Assembly (NCBI GenBank): GCA_005786775.1
Contig: SYDD01000056.1
Location: forward strand, 1-10,913
Direction of reading: 5' to 3'
Source: Opitutaceae bacterium
GTDB lineage: Bacteria > Verrucomicrobiota > Verrucomicrobiia > Opitutales > Opitutaceae
Length of the DNA: 10,913 nt
Each line of letters starts with the position of its first letter. Position 1 is the first letter of the stretch. Below are positions 7,900 through 10,913 of the stretch, in pieces. The notes under the pieces were generated by a model, which was given only the letters and a program-made list of their open reading frames with translations, did no database searches and was not told where the DNA came from. The translations under genes were made by a program, and so were the position numbers.

Positions 7900-8921
7900 G
7901 GAGCGGGACGGGGCAAGAAACCCAAGGCGAACACCGTCGCCTTGCCGAAGGACAGCGGCCGCCAGGTGCGGCCCAGGTCGTCCGATGCGTATACGTCCTC
8001 TTGGAAGGGCGCTGCGTAGAGCCGATTCGGGAAATCAGGATCGACCGCCACGCTCCATACCTCGCGCCGCGGCAGGCCGGCGGAACGGTCCGCCCACGTC
8101 GCGCCGCCGTCCTCGGAAACCTGCACGCCCACGCCCCAGCCGCACAGGACCAGCCGCCCGGGCCCGACCGGGTCATAGACGATATTGTGCAACGTCCGCT
8201 CCCGGCCGATGCCCGGGAGCTCGCGCCAGGTTTCCCCGCCGTCAGCGGACGCCAGCGGGCCGTCGGCGGAAGTCGCGGCGACAAAGGCGCGGGGGTCGTG
8301 GGGCGACTGGCGCAGATCGTAGGTGACCTTCGCGGTGGGGCGGACGCGGCGCCAGGTGCGCGCGGCGTCCTCGGAGAGATGGATGCCGAGCTCGCACCCG
8401 GCGAGGACGCGGCCGGCGCGGCTGCGGTCCACCACGAGCGCGTTGGTGTAGGCGCGGGTGATGCCCGTCTGGCGCCGTTCCCAAGTGCCGCCCCCGTCGG
8501 GCGAGAAGGCGATGCCGTCCGGCAGCGCGAGGTACAGGTGCGCCGGTTCGGCCGGGTCGAAGGCCACCGCCTTGCCCTCGGTCATATCCCAGCTGGTGGT
8601 GATCCGCCAGGTGAGGCCCCGGTCTGGGGAACGGAGCAGGCCTTCGAGCGCGGCAACGTACACGACCCGCGCGTCCCGCGGGTCGTGGGTGAGGTGGAAC
8701 ATCCGGATGTGGTGCGGCCCGACGTGCTCGAAGGTCGCCCGGTCCGCCGACCGGTAGAGGCCGCTGCGGGCCTGGCCCGCCCGCCCGATGATGCCAGAGC
8801 CCGGGCCGCTGAGGTTGACAAGCAGGTGCAGGTCGTGCCGGGGCGCCTCCGCCGCCCGGGGCACTAGGGCGGCCACGAGCGCGAGCGCGCCGGCAAAAAA
8901 ATGTCGTCCGCGCCGGTTCAT
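7896..8921 (-). CDS. Exported Asp-box (BNR repeat) beta-propeller protein
   Basis: A 341-residue exported protein that is almost entirely Asp-box repeats (S-x-D-x-G-x-T-W). Six good copies start at residues 98, 140, 183, 225, 269 and 313, a spacing of 42-44 residues. A degenerate copy (RSADRATF) lies near 57-64, so a seven-bladed propeller is likely. This is the fold of sialidase/BNR, Vps10/sortilin-type and Ycf48-like proteins. The catalytic arginine triad and other features of sialidases are not evident, so binding or scaffolding is more likely than hydrolysis. A Sec signal with two arginine pairs early on covers about 1-26. The ATG is well supported: GGAGG lies 8 nt upstream on the minus strand. 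It is the first gene of the five-gene minus-strand cluster and its stop overlaps the next gene's start as ATGA. The precise ligand is unknown. Confidence 0.9.
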   Translation of the reverse strand: MNRRGRHFFAGALALVAALVPRAAEAPRHDLHLLVNLSGPGSGIIGRAGQARSGLYRSADRATFEHVGPHHIRMFHLTHDPRDARVVYVAALEGLLRSPDRGLTWRITTSWDMTEGKAVAFDPAEPAHLYLALPDGIAFSPDGGGTWERRQTGITRAYTNALVVDRSRAGRVLAGCELGIHLSEDAARTWRRVRPTAKVTYDLRQSPHDPRAFVAATSADGPLASADGGETWRELPGIGRERTLHNIVYDPVGPGRLVLCGWGVGVQVSEDGGATWADRSAGLPRREVWSVAVDPDFPNRLYAAPFQEDVYASDDLGRTWRPLSFGKATVFALGFLPRPAP

Positions 8922-8938
8922 CGCGCCAGCCTCCGGGA
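8922..8938. promoter_or_regulatory. 17-bp divergent gap between propeller operon and ridA-like gene
   Basis: Only 17 bp separate the two start codons. The segment contains the minus-strand Shine-Dalgarno GGAGG (8934-8930) of the propeller gene. There is no room for two ordinary promoters, so at least one must lie inside the opposing coding sequence. An A7 run at 8895-8901 is the only AT-rich patch nearby and might contribute to a plus-strand promoter; no clear hexamers are seen. Confidence 0.45.
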
Positions 8939-9469
8939 ATGCGTCCCCTCCCCTGCTTCCTGTTCACGCTCGCCCTCGCCGCCGCCATTCCCGCCGGGGC
9001 GGCCGGCGCCGAGACCCCCGAGACCCGCCTCGCCGCGCGCGGGCTGAAGCTCCCGCCGGTCAGCGCCCCGATCGCGAACTACGTGCCCGCCGTCCGCGCG
9101 GGCAACCTCGTCTTCCTCGCGGGCCACATCCCGCGCGACGCCGCCGGTAAGGTCATCACCGGCAAGGTCGGCCAGAACGCCACGCCCGAGCAGGCCAACG
9201 CGGCCGCGCAGGCCACCGCACTCGCGCTCCTCGCCACGCTCAAGCAGGAGATCGGCGAGCTCGGCCGCGTGAAGCGCGTCGTCCGCGTCGGCGGCTTCGT
9301 CAACGCCGTGGACACCTTCACCGCGCAGCCCCAGGTGATGAACGGCTGCTCGGACCTCCTCGTCGCCGTGTTCGGCGAACGCGGTAAGCACGCCCGCGCG
9401 GCCCTCGGGGTGGCCTCGCTCCCCGCTGGCGCGGTGGTCGAGATCGAGATGGTGATCGAAGTGGACTGA
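8939..9469 (+). CDS. Exported RidA-family (YjgF/YER057c/UK114-like) protein
   Basis: A 176-residue RidA-superfamily protein with an added Sec signal peptide (about 1-24: MRPLP, Leu/Ala core, AGAAGAE). Canonical RidA deaminates reactive enamine/imine intermediates from PLP enzymes in the cytoplasm and is about 128 residues. This longer, exported form fits the RidA-like subfamily that many bacteria carry next to other functions. The core runs from about 45 (VPAVRAGNLVFLAGHIP) to the end. Arg153 in HARAALGVASLP aligns with the catalytic Arg105 of E. coli RidA, and the Glu-rich VEIEMVIEVD tail with the conserved terminal strand, so the active-site arginine is kept. Enzymatic activity is therefore possible but its substrate outside the cytoplasm is unknown. 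There is no Shine-Dalgarno before the ATG; the signal peptide supports the start. It stands alone on the plus strand, divergent from the propeller operon and convergent with the aminotransferase gene. Confidence 0.93.
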   Translation: MRPLPCFLFTLALAAAIPAGAAGAETPETRLAARGLKLPPVSAPIANYVPAVRAGNLVFLAGHIPRDAAGKVITGKVGQNATPEQANAAAQATALALLATLKQEIGELGRVKRVVRVGGFVNAVDTFTAQPQVMNGCSDLLVAVFGERGKHARAALGVASLPAGAVVEIEMVIEVD

Positions 9470-9483
9470 CGCGGGCATCGGCT

Positions 9484-10749
9484 TCAGGCCTCCCGGCGCA
9501 GGAACTCGCCTACCGCCGCGACCAGCGCGTCGATCTGGGCCGGGGAGTTGCACAGGTGGGTGGAGACGCGCAGCGCGTTGAACTGCTCCTCGGTCACCGG
9601 CCGCGTGCGGATCGCCTTCTCGCGCAGGAGCAGGCCGAAGAGGCGGTCGTGGGGGATGCGCGCCGTGCGGAACGTCACCATCGCCGCCGCGAGTTCGCCG
9701 CCCGCGGGGGAAAGGATCTCGACGCCCGGAAGGGCCGCGAGGCCGGCGTGCGCGCGGGCGGCGAGCTGGCGCCCGCGCGCCGCGATCCGGTCGCGGCCAA
9801 TCCGCTCCTGCAGGCGCATCGCCTCCGCCAACCCGAGCGCCGCGGCGACGTTACGCGTGCCGTACTCGTAGCGCAGCGCGCCCGCGCTCAGCGCGAAGCG
9901 GCCCGTCGCGGGATCGAGGTCCCCGGAGTGCGCGCCCACCAGCGGCGGCTCCAGCTCCTCCTGCCGCGCGCGACGCACGCAGAGCACGCCGGTCTCGAGT
10001 GGGCCGCCGATCCACTTGTGGCCGCTCACCGCGAGGGAGTCGCAACCCAGCGCGGTGAAATCAACCGGTACCATCCCGGCGGACTGCGCCGCGTCGAGGT
10101 GGAACCAGATCCCGCGCGCCCGGCAGAGGTCGGCCACGGCGCGGGCGGGTAGCATGATCCCGGTCGGGGCCGTGATGTGGGAGACCTGCACGACGCGGGT
10201 GCGCGGGCCGACCAGCGCGGCCAGGCGCTGGAGGTTGCCCGCCGCGGAAAGCGGATCCGGCTCGAAGGTGCGCACCACGACGCCGCGGACGCGCGCGGCC
10301 TGCAGCCAAGGGAAAGAGCCGCCGGGATGAGCGTGCGTCTCGAAGATGACCTCGTCCCCCGGCGCGAAGCGCAGCCCGCCCGCCACGATCGCGTTGGCCT
10401 CGGTGGCGTTGCGGACGAACGCGACCTCGGCCGGGTCCGCGCCGAGGAAACGCGCCACGTCCGCCCGCGCGGCGGTGAACTGCGCGTGGCCGTGCTCGGC
10501 CTTGGCCTGCAGGCGGCGGGTGACCTCCGCGACGCGCTCCAGCACCGGGGTCGGGGTCGAGCCGAGCCCGCCCGTGTTGAAGTAGGTGAAGCCGGGCTCG
10601 AGCGGGTAGAGCGCGCGCACCGCCTCCCAGAAGGGCTCGGGCCGGTCGGCGGCAAACTCCGGGAGCGCCGCGACCGCTTCCCGCGCGAGGCCGAGCCCGG
10701 CCGCCCCGAGGGCGGCGTGGCGGAGGAAGGAGCGGCGGGGCAGGCTCAT
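9484..10749 (-). CDS. Tat-exported class V PLP aminotransferase (cysteine desulfurase/isopenicillin N epimerase-like)
   Basis: A 421-residue fold-type I PLP enzyme of the class V aminotransferase group. The ATG at 10749-10747 gives a textbook twin-arginine signal, PRRSFLRHAALGAAGLGL (4-21), so the protein is probably exported folded with its cofactor. Cofactor-binding features are complete: NATEAN (114-119) for the phosphate region, Asp219 and Gln222 in HLDAAQSAG for the pyridine ring, and Lys245 in SGHKW as the Schiff-base lysine. YEYGTRN (295-301) is also typical. No IscS/SufS-type catalytic Cys loop is obvious near the C-terminus; Cys400 in THLCNS sits close to the usual place but in a different context. 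Epimerase, lyase or desulfurase chemistry cannot be separated here. In-frame codons upstream to 10866 exist but lie inside the preceding gene. The ATG overlaps that gene's stop as ATGA, which implies cotranscription. Confidence 0.92.
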   Translation of the reverse strand: MSLPRRSFLRHAALGAAGLGLAREAVAALPEFAADRPEPFWEAVRALYPLEPGFTYFNTGGLGSTPTPVLERVAEVTRRLQAKAEHGHAQFTAARADVARFLGADPAEVAFVRNATEANAIVAGGLRFAPGDEVIFETHAHPGGSFPWLQAARVRGVVVRTFEPDPLSAAGNLQRLAALVGPRTRVVQVSHITAPTGIMLPARAVADLCRARGIWFHLDAAQSAGMVPVDFTALGCDSLAVSGHKWIGGPLETGVLCVRRARQEELEPPLVGAHSGDLDPATGRFALSAGALRYEYGTRNVAAALGLAEAMRLQERIGRDRIAARGRQLAARAHAGLAALPGVEILSPAGGELAAAMVTFRTARIPHDRLFGLLLREKAIRTRPVTEEQFNALRVSTHLCNSPAQIDALVAAVGEFLRREA

Positions 10750-10913
10750 GCGCGGAGAAATTCGAGCCGGTGGTCGAGCAGGAGATCGCCCCCGGCGGGG
10801 AGGGTGATGGGAGCGTCGGCGTGAAAAGCGAAGGCGGCGAGCGGGTTTTTCACCCGCACGAACCACGGAATCGGGCCGGTACGGCTCTCGAACCGGATCC
10901 GCGTGCGCCGCAG
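10746..10913 (-). CDS. C-terminal end of an unidentified protein, possibly DUF6807/PmoA-like (partial, 5' end off window)
   Basis: The last 55 codons of a minus-strand gene, ending in TGA at 10748-10746. The tail reads as beta-rich, with the recognisable stretch PIPWFVRVKNPLAAFAFHA at residues 14-32 of the visible part, followed by LPAGGDLLLDHRLEF. A closing strand after a loop with Pro-Ala-Gly-Gly is reminiscent of the C-terminus of DUF6807 (so-called PmoA-like) beta-sandwich proteins, which are common in Verrucomicrobiota and Planctomycetota, but the overlap is too short to be sure. The coding status is supported by the ATGA overlap with the aminotransferase start, the uninterrupted frame and codon use that matches the neighbours. 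The two genes are very likely in one operon. Confidence 0.6.
   Translation of the reverse strand: MRRTRIRFESRTGPIPWFVRVKNPLAAFAFHADAPITLPAGGDLLLDHRLEFLRA

Noticed and set aside
7150..8867. Two plus-strand open frames (7150-8019 and 8001-8867) opposite the toroid and propeller genes
   Set aside because: They are antisense to the regular Asp-box repeats and the signal-peptide-bearing genes; no start signals or known motifs.
8895..8901. A7/T7 homopolymer near the start of the propeller gene as a phase-variation switch
   Set aside because: Seven bases is short for slippage-based switching, and the two Phe codons it supplies fit an ordinary signal peptide.
10750..10866. N-terminal extension of the aminotransferase to an upstream start
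   Set aside because: It would bury the Tat signal behind 39 Arg-rich residues and overlap the preceding gene's coding frame; the ATGA junction at 10749 is more natural.

Overview
The window is a very GC-rich (about 70% by eye), densely packed bacterial chromosome segment. It has eight complete protein genes and two that run off the edges. The compact coding, GC-biased third positions, scarcity of Shine-Dalgarno sites and abundance of Sec- and Tat-exported hydrolases suggest a Gram-negative, polymer-degrading heterotroph. A verrucomicrobial (Opitutaceae-like) source would fit, but this is inferred from gene style and not from a marker gene. I see no tRNA, rRNA, insertion sequence, integrase, phage gene or CRISPR array.

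Layout from left to right. A Tat-exported PhoD-like metallophosphoesterase (minus strand, cut by the left edge) is divergent from an exported S9A prolyl oligopeptidase (plus strand, 887-2980), with 131 bp between them. The peptidase converges, with a 15-bp gap, on a five-gene minus-strand cluster spanning 2996-8921. In transcription order this cluster is: an exported Asp-box (BNR) beta-propeller protein; an exported 615-residue protein of unknown function with an (alpha/alpha)-toroid/lyase look; an exported M28 zinc peptidase with a PA-like insertion; an exported MsrA; and a family 2 glycosyltransferase with an extra C-terminal Rossmann-like domain. Three of its four junctions overlap (4, 17 and 4 nt; the glycosyltransferase overlap depends on a proposed CTG start), and the fourth gap is 44 nt, so one polycistronic transcript is likely. 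On the plus strand, only 17 bp from the first gene of that cluster, is an exported RidA-family protein. It converges, with a 14-bp gap, on a Tat-exported class V PLP aminotransferase-like protein. That last gene overlaps by 4 nt with the end of another minus-strand gene that leaves the window on the right.

All complete products except the glycosyltransferase carry a recognisable export signal. The region therefore looks like a set of periplasmic or cell-surface functions: peptide hydrolysis (S9A, M28), phosphoester cleavage, repair of oxidised methionine in exported proteins (MsrA), and probable carbohydrate or surface handling (toroid protein, propeller, glycosyltransferase). No known named pathway or defence system unites them. 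The most interesting points are the uncharacterised toroid protein inside a tight operon, the probable CTG start of the glycosyltransferase, the 17-bp divergent gap, and two normally cytoplasmic enzyme families (RidA and class V aminotransferase) that appear to be exported.
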